A stretch of DNA of 16,199 nt, from assembly GCA_019422005.1 (NCBI GenBank), contig JAHZEF010000017.1, positions 6,314 to 22,512 of the forward strand. Direction: 5' to 3'. Shown in pieces: positions 7,470 through 14,319 of this stretch (positions are counted from its first letter, which is position 1; each line of letters opens with the position of its first letter). The position numbers were made by a program, and so were the translations under genes. The stretch comes from Clostridiales bacterium (lineage in GTDB: Bacteria > Bacillota > Clostridia > Oscillospirales > Oscillospiraceae). The notes under the pieces are model-generated. The model was given only the letters and a program-made list of their open reading frames with translations. It ran no database searches and was not told where the DNA came from.

Positions 7470-8125
7470 TCGGAGATGTGATCCCCGTCAGGATTCTGGC
7501 GCTGCAGCTGATCGCCAATGTATCCCCGGAACTGGCCGGCGGCCTGGGGCTGGGGAAGCAGTACAAATCCATCGGAATCCTTTCCACCGACAGCGATGAT
7601 ATGACATATATCGCGCTGGACGAGGCCACCAAAACGGCGGCGGTGGACGTGGTCTATGCCCGCAGCCTGTATGCCGGCGCGGCGAATGCCACCACCAGGC
7701 TGGCGGGCGAGGTGATCGGGATCCTGGGCGGGCCGAGCCCGTCGGAGGTTACGGCCGGCCTGCAGGGAGCGGTCCGTTTCCTGGAAAGCGGCGCGGGCTT
7801 CCGGACGGCCAGCGCGGAGGGGGATGTGGTCTATCTGGCGCACTGCATTTCCCGGACAGGCACGTATCTCTCCGGTATGGCCAAGGTGCAGCGCGGAGAG
7901 GCGGTGGCCTATCTGATTGCGCCGCCGGTGGAGGCGGTGTGCGGGCTGGATGCGGCGCTGAAGGCGTCTGACGTGAAAATGACGGAGTTTTTTGCGCCCC
8001 CCAGCGAGACGAACTTTGCAGGCGGCCTGCTGACCGGAACCCAGAGCGCCTGCATAGCCGCCTGCGACGCATTCGCCGCGGCCGTGCGGCAGGTTGCGGC
8101 GCAGCCGTGGAATGATGGAGGTTGA
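7466..8125 (+). CDS. eutL: Microcompartment shell protein EutL (tandem BMC, trimer)
   Basis: A 219-residue shell protein with two BMC folds in one chain; trimers form hexagonal tiles whose central pore can open, proposed to pass large molecules such as cofactors. The sequence from MIGDVIPVRILALQLIANVS through SIGILSTDSDDMTYIALDEA, VVYARSLYAGAANATTRLAG, ILGGPSPSEVTAGL and APPSETNFAGGLLTG is diagnostic of EutL, and the length is standard. ATG 7466 overlaps the eutC stop as ATGA; an upstream in-frame ATG at 7430 would add 12 residues that are antisense-like and not conserved. It is the only trimeric shell protein in the locus. Confidence 0.95.
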   Translation: MIGDVIPVRILALQLIANVSPELAGGLGLGKQYKSIGILSTDSDDMTYIALDEATKTAAVDVVYARSLYAGAANATTRLAGEVIGILGGPSPSEVTAGLQGAVRFLESGAGFRTASAEGDVVYLAHCISRTGTYLSGMAKVQRGEAVAYLIAPPVEAVCGLDAALKASDVKMTEFFAPPSETNFAGGLLTGTQSACIAACDAFAAAVRQVAAQPWNDGG

Positions 8126-8127
8126 AG

Positions 8128-9582
8128 ATGGAACTGGATAAGGACCTGCGGTCCCGGCAGGAAGTACGGGATCTCGTCGGCCGGGCGCATGCGGCGTCGC
8201 AGGTGCTGGCCGGGTGGGAACAGCGGCAGATTGACAGCGTTGTGAAAGCGGTTTCCGACGCCGGACTGGCGCATGCCCGGGAACTGGCTGAAATGGCCTG
8301 CGCAGAGACCGGGTTTGGCAATGTGCCGGACAAGACCAGGAAAAATGAATTTGCAGCCGGGCGTGTATATGAAGCGATCCGGTCGCAGAAAACGGTCGGC
8401 ATCATAGCGGAGCACCTGCAGGAGAAGATCCTGGATGTGGGCGTTCCGGTCGGCGTAGTGGCCGGAATTGTGCCGTCCACCAATCCCACGTCCACGGTGC
8501 TTTACAAGGCGCTGGTCACCCTGAAGGCCGGAAGCGCGATTGTGTTTTCGCCGCATCCCGGCGCGGTGAAGTGCACGCTGCGGGCGGTGGAGATCGCGGC
8601 GGAAGCCGCGCGGAAGGCAGGGTGCCCCGAAGGGGCGGTCTCCGCCGTTTCCACACCGACCATGGCGGCGGTGGAGGAACTGATGCGGCATGAACACGTC
8701 CGGCTGATTCTGGCGACCGGCGGCGCGGCCATGGTGCATGCGGCCTATTCCTCCGGAAAGCCGGCCATCGGCGTGGGCGCCGGCAACGGCCCGGCCTATA
8801 TCCACCACTCGGCGGATCTCGCCCGGGCAGTCCGGGATATCATTGTGTCCAAGACGTTTGACAATGGCACAATCTGCGCTTCCGAGCAGTCGGTTGTGGT
8901 GGAAGCTTCCATGGAGAAGGCTGTCAGGGAAGAGATGGCGCGGCAGGGATGCTGCTTCCTGAACACGGAGCAGGCCAAAAAGCTGGCCGGATTCCTGTTT
9001 TTGCCGGGCGGCGGCATCAATGTGCAGGCGGTTGGGCGGACTGCGCCGGAAATCGCGGGACTGGCAGGGCTGGACGGCGTTCCGGATACGGCCAGGGTTT
9101 TGGTGGCGCGGGAAAACGAGGCCGGGCCGACCCATCCCTATTCCCGGGAAAAGCTGTGCCCCATCCTGGCGTTTTATGTGGAACCGGATGAGGCGCACAT
9201 TCTGGAGAAAAGCTGCGAAATCCTGCGGCATGAGGGAAGCGGGCACACCTACGTGATCCACGCGGAGGATCAGGAGGTCATCCGCCGGTTTGGGCAGCGG
9301 ATTCCGGTTTCCCGGTTCCTGGTCAATACGCCGGCGGCTCTGGGCGGGATCGGCGCCGCCACCAACCTGTTTCCGGCGCTGACGCTGGGCTGCGGCGCGG
9401 TGGGCGGCAGTTCCTCTTCCAACAACATCGGCCCGATGGATCTGATCAATATCCGGCGCATTGCATGGGGTGTGCGTGATATGGAGGCCGCAGGCGGGCA
9501 TACTACTACCGATACGGCCGCGGTTTCAGACAAGCTGGTGGATGAATTGGTGGCCCGTATTCTGCAGAAATTAAACCGTTAA
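8128..9582 (+). CDS. eutE: CoA-acylating acetaldehyde dehydrogenase EutE
   Basis: Oxidises acetaldehyde with NAD+ and CoA to acetyl-CoA in the microcompartment. The 484 residues fit the clostridial EutE/PduP group: VPVGVVAGIVPSTNPTSTVL and KAGSAIVFSPHPGAVKC of the nucleotide-binding domain, the ILATGG glycine motif, and catalytic C250 in DNGTICASEQSVVV. Unlike the enterobacterial enzyme it has no long N-terminal targeting extension, and the dehydrogenase homology begins within about ten residues of the start. Instead, after a Gly/Thr-rich linker, the last 16 residues (KLVDELVARILQKLNR, 469-484) form an amphipathic helix that could serve as a C-terminal targeting peptide. ATG 8128 has GGAGG (8117-8121) at six-base spacing and lies two bases after the eutL stop. 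Confidence 0.96.
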   Translation: MELDKDLRSRQEVRDLVGRAHAASQVLAGWEQRQIDSVVKAVSDAGLAHARELAEMACAETGFGNVPDKTRKNEFAAGRVYEAIRSQKTVGIIAEHLQEKILDVGVPVGVVAGIVPSTNPTSTVLYKALVTLKAGSAIVFSPHPGAVKCTLRAVEIAAEAARKAGCPEGAVSAVSTPTMAAVEELMRHEHVRLILATGGAAMVHAAYSSGKPAIGVGAGNGPAYIHHSADLARAVRDIIVSKTFDNGTICASEQSVVVEASMEKAVREEMARQGCCFLNTEQAKKLAGFLFLPGGGINVQAVGRTAPEIAGLAGLDGVPDTARVLVARENEAGPTHPYSREKLCPILAFYVEPDEAHILEKSCEILRHEGSGHTYVIHAEDQEVIRRFGQRIPVSRFLVNTPAALGGIGAATNLFPALTLGCGAVGGSSSSNNIGPMDLINIRRIAWGVRDMEAAGGHTTTDTAAVSDKLVDELVARILQKLNR

Positions 9583-9599
9583 GAACAGGAGAATGAACG

Positions 9600-9905
9600 A
9601 TGGCGAATACAAATGCATTGGGTATGATTGAAACCAAAGGCCTGGTAGGCGCAATTGAGGCCGCGGATGCCATGGTCAAGTCGGCCAATGTGCAGCTGGT
9701 GGGACGCGTACAGGTGGGCGGAGGCCTGGTGACGGTGATGGTCCGCGGGGATGTGGGCGCGGTCAAATCCGCCACGGAGGCCGGCGCTTCCGCCGCGGAA
9801 AAGGTCGGGGAACTGATTTCCGTCCATGTAATCCCGCGGCCCCATGCCGAGGTGGATGCGATCCTGCCGAAGCCTCACGACGGCGTTCCCGCGCAGGAGG
9901 GCTGA
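9600..9905 (+). CDS. eutM: Microcompartment hexameric shell protein EutM
   Basis: A 101-residue single-domain BMC protein; hexamers tile the facets of the shell and their central pores admit small substrates. ALGMIETKGLVGAIEAADAM, the pore-side VGGGLVTVMVRGDVGAVK and SATEAGASAAEKVGELIS are near-textbook EutM/PduA features. The C-terminal tail PKPHDGVPAQEG is a little longer than in the 97-residue enterobacterial form. AGGAG lies eight bases upstream of ATG 9600. It is the only hexameric shell protein in the window (no EutS or EutK), so facets may be built of this one protein plus EutL, unless other shell genes lie elsewhere. Confidence 0.97.
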   Translation: MANTNALGMIETKGLVGAIEAADAMVKSANVQLVGRVQVGGGLVTVMVRGDVGAVKSATEAGASAAEKVGELISVHVIPRPHAEVDAILPKPHDGVPAQEG

Positions 9906-9908
9906 GCC

Positions 9909-10634
9909 GTGGCGCTGTTCACCGAGCGCAGCGTCCAGGCGTGCGTCCGCGTCCTCGACGGCAGGCGGGTGTTTTACCAGGGGCCTGACGACCGCCTGAC
10001 GCCCGCGGCGCGGGAGTGGCTGGCACAGGAACGGATTGAAATCATTCAGGGGGAGCAGCGGCCGCCGGAAACATACCGGACGCTGTTTGGCGGCGTGCTG
10101 ACGGAAAAGCCGGAGCATATGACCCATCTGCGGGGAAATGTTCTGGTGTTTAAGGATCACCCGCGCATTGCGTTCCGCGGCCAGATCGATCTGCTGGAGG
10201 CGGAGATCCTGCTGGCGCAGCAGACGGCCCGGGACGGCGGCTATGGCGTTTTGGTGGAGGAGCTGGAAGAGATCCTGCAGTTTGTCCGCAGCCTGATTCG
10301 CAGCGACGTGCTGGAAGAGCCTGTGGGGGAGGTGCGGCTCCTGGGACTGGATGCGGCCCAGCTGAGGGAACGGAGCCACTATCCGCAGAAGTATTACGGA
10401 CAGAGCCATTTTATGCCCTCCCGACAGGATCCGCCGGCGCTGCTGGCCGTCAATAAAGTGCGCACTGTGGCACGCGCTGCAGAGCGGGCGGCCTATTGTG
10501 CGTTCCGTGATGAAAACGGCGCGGTATCCAGGGAGGACATCATACTGGCGCTCAACCGGCTTTCCAGCCTGTTTTGGATTTTGGAGATCCGGCTCAAGGC
10601 CGGGCAGTACGGCGCGGAACCGGGGGCCGGCTGA
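9909..10634 (+). CDS. eutT: Cobalamin adenosyltransferase EutT
   Basis: Transfers the adenosyl group of ATP to cob(I)alamin to supply the EutBC cofactor. The 241-residue protein carries the EutT N-terminal domain, including KPEHMTHLRGNVLVFKDHPR and IAFRGQIDLLEAEILLAQ, followed by a helical adenosyltransferase domain (LNRLSSLFWILEIRLKAG at the end). In the Salmonella enzyme a histidine followed by a CCxxC motif binds iron. Here the corresponding stretch after H73 reads PRIAF at residues 85-89 and has no cysteine, so metal use is probably different. The start is GTG 9909, with AGGAGGG (9895-9901) at seven-base spacing across the eutM stop. It lies directly between eutM and pduL. Confidence 0.88.
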   Translation: MALFTERSVQACVRVLDGRRVFYQGPDDRLTPAAREWLAQERIEIIQGEQRPPETYRTLFGGVLTEKPEHMTHLRGNVLVFKDHPRIAFRGQIDLLEAEILLAQQTARDGGYGVLVEELEEILQFVRSLIRSDVLEEPVGEVRLLGLDAAQLRERSHYPQKYYGQSHFMPSRQDPPALLAVNKVRTVARAAERAAYCAFRDENGAVSREDIILALNRLSSLFWILEIRLKAGQYGAEPGAG

Positions 10635-10655
10635 TTTTCCGAGAGGAGGGCTTCC

Positions 10656-11261
10656 ATGCCTGATTTGGAGCGTTTGACCGACGCGCTTTGTGAAAAACTT
10701 TTTGTGGAGGTGGAGGCGTCCGGCCGGCACGTCCATCTGACCGAGGCCGATGCGCTGACGCTGTTCGGGCACCCGATGACCGAGGAGCGTCCGCTCTCCC
10801 AGCCGGGGCAGTTTGTCTGCCGGGAACGCGTCGTCCTGACAGGGCCGAAGGGGTGCCTGCAGCGGGTAGCGGTCCTGGGGCCGGCGCGGCAGGAATCCCA
10901 GGTGGAGCTTTCCATGACGGACGCCCGCATGCTGGGGATCGATGCGCCGGTGCGCCTCAGCGGCGATATCCAGGGTACGCCGGGGATCCGCATCGGCGGA
11001 GAGGCGGGAGCGCTCCAGCTGAAGCGGGGGGTGATCGTCGCCCGGCGGCACATCCATATGACGCCGGAATCCGCAGCGCGCCACGGCCTGAAATCCGGCG
11101 ATGAAATCCGGATCCGGTGCCTGTCGTCGCGGCCTCTGGTGCTGGAGGGCGTGGCGGTCCGTGTCAGCGACCGGTTTGCAACGAATGTCCACATTGATTT
11201 CGACGAGGCCAACGCCTGCGGCTATCGGAAGGGCGATCTGGGGTTGATTCTCCATGGATGA
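10656..11261 (+). CDS. pduL: Phosphate acyltransferase PduL
   Basis: Converts acetyl-CoA and phosphate to acetyl phosphate, recycling CoA within the microcompartment; it takes the place of EutD. The 201 residues show both beta-barrel repeats: ASGRHVHLTEADALTLFG near residue 20 and VARRHIHMTPESAARHGL near residue 127, then VSDRFATNVHIDFDEANA and GY near the end. The histidines of HVH, HIHM and the terminal NVH are those expected to hold the zinc pair. The N-terminal 15 residues (PDLERLTDALCEKLF) form a short amphipathic helix joined to the barrel without a linker. GAGGAGGG lies nine bases upstream of ATG 10656. The last eight bases overlap the next gene. Confidence 0.95.
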   Translation: MPDLERLTDALCEKLFVEVEASGRHVHLTEADALTLFGHPMTEERPLSQPGQFVCRERVVLTGPKGCLQRVAVLGPARQESQVELSMTDARMLGIDAPVRLSGDIQGTPGIRIGGEAGALQLKRGVIVARRHIHMTPESAARHGLKSGDEIRIRCLSSRPLVLEGVAVRVSDRFATNVHIDFDEANACGYRKGDLGLILHG

Positions 11262-11721
11262 ACGGCTGGAACAGCGTGTGACGGAGGAAGTGCTCCGGCG
11301 TCTGGCGCCGTCGGCGCTTCAGGTCGGCGGCAGGCCCGGCGAAACGCTTGGATATCGTCTGACGGACCGGCCGCCGTATGACGCGGTGATCATCGGCTCC
11401 CTGACGGCGGCGGAACTGCTCTCCTTTTCCGAGCCGCGGGTGCTGGATGCGCTGCTGTGCGGCAAGGCGGTGTATCTCTGGGAACCGGGGCTCCGGTACC
11501 GGGAGCACGCCGCCACGGCGAACCGGGCGCTCTGGGCCCGCCTTTCGGCGGCGGAACGCGGCCTGCAGCAGATCGGGGTCCGGTTTTACGGCGGCCGCCG
11601 CCGGAGCCGCCTGATCACGGCGGAGCAGGCGCGGCAGCTTTGCGCACAGGGAAGGGTGCCGCCGGCCGGATCGGTTTTGACGCCTCTGGCCCGGGATATT
11701 CTGGGAGGTGGCCGTTCATGA
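11254..11721 (+). CDS. Eut-operon-associated hypothetical protein, short form
   Basis: A 155-residue protein at the position (after pduL, before eutN) where Firmicutes eut operons usually carry a conserved uncharacterised protein with flavoprotein-like fold. The shared parts I recognise are the N-terminal amphipathic helix ERLEQRVTEEVLRRLAP, a strand-loop-helix PYDAVIIGSLTAAELLSF, LDALLCGKAVYLWEPGLRYR and the C-terminal LITAEQARQL with SVLTPLARDIL. Relatives, as I remember them, are about 200 residues, with an extra alpha/beta unit between the first helix and YDAVII that seems missing here. No function is established. It overlaps pduL by eight bases and eutN by four, so it is firmly embedded in the operon. 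The family assignment is from memory and moderate in strength. Confidence 0.75.
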   Translation: MDERLEQRVTEEVLRRLAPSALQVGGRPGETLGYRLTDRPPYDAVIIGSLTAAELLSFSEPRVLDALLCGKAVYLWEPGLRYREHAATANRALWARLSAAERGLQQIGVRFYGGRRRSRLITAEQARQLCAQGRVPPAGSVLTPLARDILGGGRS

Positions 11722-11969
11722 GAATCGGCGTGGTATCCGGCTCCGTATGGGCTACGAAAAAAAGCCCGGGCCTGACCGGGCACCCGCTGCTGCTGGTCCG
11801 GATGCAGGAGGGCACCATTGTGGCGGACGATCTGGTGGGGGCGGGGGCAGGAGACACGGTGCTGGTGAGCTTTGGTTCCGCCGCCCGGGCGGACAGCCCC
11901 GGCGCGCCGGTGGATGCGGCCATTGTGGGAATTGTCGATCAAACGGAGGAAACCTATGTCAATCAATGA
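11718..11969 (+). CDS. eutN: Microcompartment pentameric vertex protein EutN
   Basis: An 83-residue member of the EutN/CcmL family whose pentamers close the vertices of the shell. MRIGVVSGSVWATKKSPGL, LLLVRMQEGTIVADDLVGAG, GDTVLVSFGSAARA and VDAAIVGIVDQTEE are the family's conserved segments, and the length is slightly below the usual 90-95 residues. ATG 11718 overlaps the preceding stop as ATGA, with GGGAGGTGG a few bases upstream. The 3' end overlaps the eutH start by 14 bases. It is the only vertex protein in the locus. Confidence 0.95.
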   Translation: MRIGVVSGSVWATKKSPGLTGHPLLLVRMQEGTIVADDLVGAGAGDTVLVSFGSAARADSPGAPVDAAIVGIVDQTEETYVNQ

Positions 11970-13044
11970 GATCATTGTTCTGATCATGGTCGTCTTTATG
12001 CTGCTGGGCGCGGTGGATCGGATTTTGGGCGGAAAGTTCGGGCTTTCCAGGCAGTTTGAAGAGGGGATTCTGACCATGGGCTCGCTGGCGCTGGCCATGC
12101 TGGGCATGATTTCCCTGGCGCCGGTGCTGGCCGGCCTGCTGCGCCCGGTGCTGGGGCCGGTGTTCCGGGTGTTCGGCGCCGACCCCGCCATGTTTGCCGG
12201 CTCCATCCTGGCCTGCGATATGGGGGGCGCTTCCCTTGCCGCGGAACTGGCGGAAACCCGGGAGGCGGCGCTGTTCAGCGGCATCATTGTGGGCAGTATG
12301 CTGGGGCCGACGATTGTATTCAATATTCCCGTGGCGCTGGGGATCATCGGGAAGGAGGATCATTCCGCGCTTGCCAGAGGCGTGCTGGCCGGTGTGATCA
12401 CAGTCCCGCTGGGCGCGCTGGCCGGCGGCCTGGCGGCCGGCTTCCCGGTGGCGATGGTGCTGCGGAATCTGATCCCCATTGCGATCTTTGCCGTACTGAT
12501 TGCCCTGGGGCTGTGGAAGCTGGAGCGGGGGATGATCAGAGGGTTTCTGATCTTCGGGCGGATTGTGCTGATTGTGATCACCGTCGGGCTGGCGGCGGCC
12601 ATTGCGGAGAAGCTGACCGGCATTGTGATGATTCCCGGAATGGCGCCGATTTCCGAGGGGATTGCCGTGGTCGGCGATATCGCCATTGTGCTGGCCGGCG
12701 CGTTTCCGCTGGTCTATGGGATCACCCGGCTGTTCCGGAAGCCGCTGATGAAGCTGGGCGGATTGCTGGGAATGAACGAAGTCGCTGCGGCCGGAATGGT
12801 GGCCAGCCTGGCCAACTCCATCCCCATGTTCGGCATGATGAAGGAAATGGACGGCCGCGGGAAAGTACTCAACGTGGCGTTTGCCGTGTCTGCCTCCTTC
12901 GTGTTCGGAGACCATCTGGGCTTTACGGCGGGATTCGCGCCGGAGATGCTGGCGCCGATGATCGCGGGGAAGCTGGCGGGCGGCGTCACGGCTGTGGCGG
13001 CGGCCCTGCTGCTGACAAGGAGGAAGCCGAATGAACCGGGATGA
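11956..13044 (+). CDS. eutH: Ethanolamine transporter EutH
   Basis: A 362-residue cytoplasmic-membrane protein thought to import ethanolamine, especially when outside concentration or pH is low. About ten hydrophobic segments are visible from INEIIVLIMVVFMLLGAVDR onward. Family landmarks include ACDMGGASLAAELAET, GPTIVFNIPVALG, and ANSIPMFGMMKEMDGRGKVL with SASFVFGDHLGFTAG. The length is at the short end of the family. ATG 11956 has GGAGG (11945-11949) with six-base spacing and starts inside eutN; longer in-frame openings upstream read across eutN and are not credible. Confidence 0.95.
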   Translation: MSINEIIVLIMVVFMLLGAVDRILGGKFGLSRQFEEGILTMGSLALAMLGMISLAPVLAGLLRPVLGPVFRVFGADPAMFAGSILACDMGGASLAAELAETREAALFSGIIVGSMLGPTIVFNIPVALGIIGKEDHSALARGVLAGVITVPLGALAGGLAAGFPVAMVLRNLIPIAIFAVLIALGLWKLERGMIRGFLIFGRIVLIVITVGLAAAIAEKLTGIVMIPGMAPISEGIAVVGDIAIVLAGAFPLVYGITRLFRKPLMKLGGLLGMNEVAAAGMVASLANSIPMFGMMKEMDGRGKVLNVAFAVSASFVFGDHLGFTAGFAPEMLAPMIAGKLAGGVTAVAAALLLTRRKPNEPG

Positions 13045-13447
13045 GCTGCGGGCGCTGGTTCAGGAAATCCTGCGGGAGAGCGGCGGCGAAGCGCAGGTGC
13101 TGCACGCGGCGCTTCCGGAGATCTGCGTGACCGAGGCGGACCGTCTGGATACCGGCCGCCCCGGCGATGCGGTCTATACCCGCGACCTGTTTACCCTGGC
13201 GGAAAGCCCGCGGCTGGGTGCGGGGATCATGGAGATGCGGAATACCACGTTTGACTGGACGCTGGCCTATGATGAGATCGACTATATAATTGCGGGGCGG
13301 CTCTCCGTGATCTGCGGAGGGCGGACGGTTTCGGCAGGGCCCGGGGAAGTGATCCTGATTCCCAGGGGAAGCCGCATCCAATTTTCGGCGCCGGAGTCTG
13401 CGCGGTTCCTGTATGTGACGTATCCTGCAGACTGGCAGAACGCATGA
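13031..13447 (+). CDS. eutQ: EutQ, cupin-fold protein with N-terminal targeting-like helix
   Basis: A 138-residue protein consisting of a helix and one cupin domain (about residues 45-135, with EIDYIIAGRLSVICGGRTVS, GPGEVILIPRGSRIQF and ARFLYVTYPADW). The Salmonella homologue has been reported to act as an acetate kinase, which would let acetyl phosphate from PduL yield ATP; whether this short form does so is not visible. It lacks the roughly 100-residue N-terminal region of the enterobacterial EutQ. Its first 20 residues match those of EutC at 13 positions. AAGGAGG (13017-13023) lies seven bases before ATG 13031, and the gene overlaps eutH by 14 bases. It is the last gene of the operon. Confidence 0.92.
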   Translation: MNRDELRALVQEILRESGGEAQVLHAALPEICVTEADRLDTGRPGDAVYTRDLFTLAESPRLGAGIMEMRNTTFDWTLAYDEIDYIIAGRLSVICGGRTVSAGPGEVILIPRGSRIQFSAPESARFLYVTYPADWQNA

Positions 13448-13453
13448 ATAATC

Positions 13454-13489
13454 ACGGCCATGCGGCCCCTGGGGCTGCATGGCCGTTTT
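13454..13489 (+). terminator. Rho-independent terminator of the eut operon
   Basis: ACGGCCATGC (13454-13463) and GCATGGCCGT (13477-13486) form a perfect 10-bp stem. The loop is GC-rich and can pair further, and TTTT follows at 13486-13489. It starts six bases after the eutQ stop. Confidence 0.9.
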
Positions 13490-14257
13490 GAAAGCCTGCC
13501 TCCGGCGGGGCCGGATTCCAGCAGGAGCGGAGGAACGGTCCATTCCGCACCTCCAGGGCGGGGGGCAGAAAAGCCCCCGCCTGCAGGGGAAGCCGCCGGC
13601 AGGTACTCCGCTGATGCATCGTGTGCATTCTGTGAGAACAGGCGGGATTTCCAAAGGAAGCGTGGCAGGCGCGCCGCCACAGCACAGGCTGAGGAGGGGA
13701 TCCCCCTCGCCGAAGGCGGGATCACACCCGGGCAGAAAGGAAAAGCTGAAGTATTCTCCGGAAAAGGCTTCCGGGCCGCCCAGCCTCCAGCCGCCGACAG
13801 GAAGGAGCGGACGCGCCGGATCGGCCTCGGCGGAGAGCGGGTACGCCGTTCTCCCCCCGGCGGTGTGTTTCTTGTCAAAACGGTACGGCAGGGCCAGGAA
13901 CAGACCGAAAAAGCAGAATCGGCGCTGCCTCCAGCACAGGAAGGAACGTTTTCGGATGAGGCTTTTTCACAAAACAAGCCCCCTTTCACCCTGCGCAGCG
14001 CTGCCGACGTGCCGGAAGGGCCTGGTATGCGGAGGCAATCCGCCGGGCTGCCGGCCAGGGAATCGCGAAGGGCTGGGAGACGGCGCCTTCGGGCCGGGTG
14101 CTCCCATCACCCGGGAACAGCCTGCGGCGATGCCCTGCCGGTATCATCAGAGACAGGGCGGCGTTCTGGATGCCGGCGGCACGGCTGCCCGGTCTGAAAT
14201 CGCAGCCCTGATGCAGCGGTTTCCTGCGGCGACCGGGAAACAGGAAACTACCGGAGC
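13490..14257. other. About 770 bases without a recognisable gene
   Basis: Open frames exist on both strands, but their translations are rich in P, R, S, G and A. They lack any motif I know, lack good ribosome sites, and overlap each other, as expected in stop-poor GC-rich DNA. Local hairpins are visible: GGGGGC-AGAAAA-GCCCCC at 13561-13578, a GCC-TTCG-GGC tetraloop at 14085-14094, and CCGGGTG/CACCCGG at 14094-14114. No T runs follow them. It could be a structured or decayed element; nothing firmer can be said. Confidence 0.5.
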
Positions 14258-14303
14258 AAAACAGTGCGGCTGGGATCCAAATGGATCCCAGCCGCACTGT
14301 TTT
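14258..14303. terminator. Bidirectional terminator, 21-bp inverted repeat
   Basis: Two perfect 21-base arms (14258-14278 and 14283-14303) are separated by AAAT. They begin with AAAACAGTGCGGC and end with GCCGCACTGTTTT, so either strand shows a GC-rich stem followed by four T residues. On the minus strand it lies 16 bases after the trkH stop and should end the trkA-trkH transcript. Confidence 0.9.
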
Positions 14304-14319
14304 GTGCCGCCAGGCGCGC

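Noticed and set aside
7909..9501. Long open frame on the minus strand opposite eutE and eutL (530 codons), and a similar one at 9579-11255
   Set aside because: They lie opposite well-recognised genes, have no known motifs, and are typical shadows in GC-rich coding DNA.
13282..13989. Possible 235-residue minus-strand protein after eutQ
   Set aside because: It overlaps the eut terminator and eutQ, has low-complexity composition and no motif or ribosome site.
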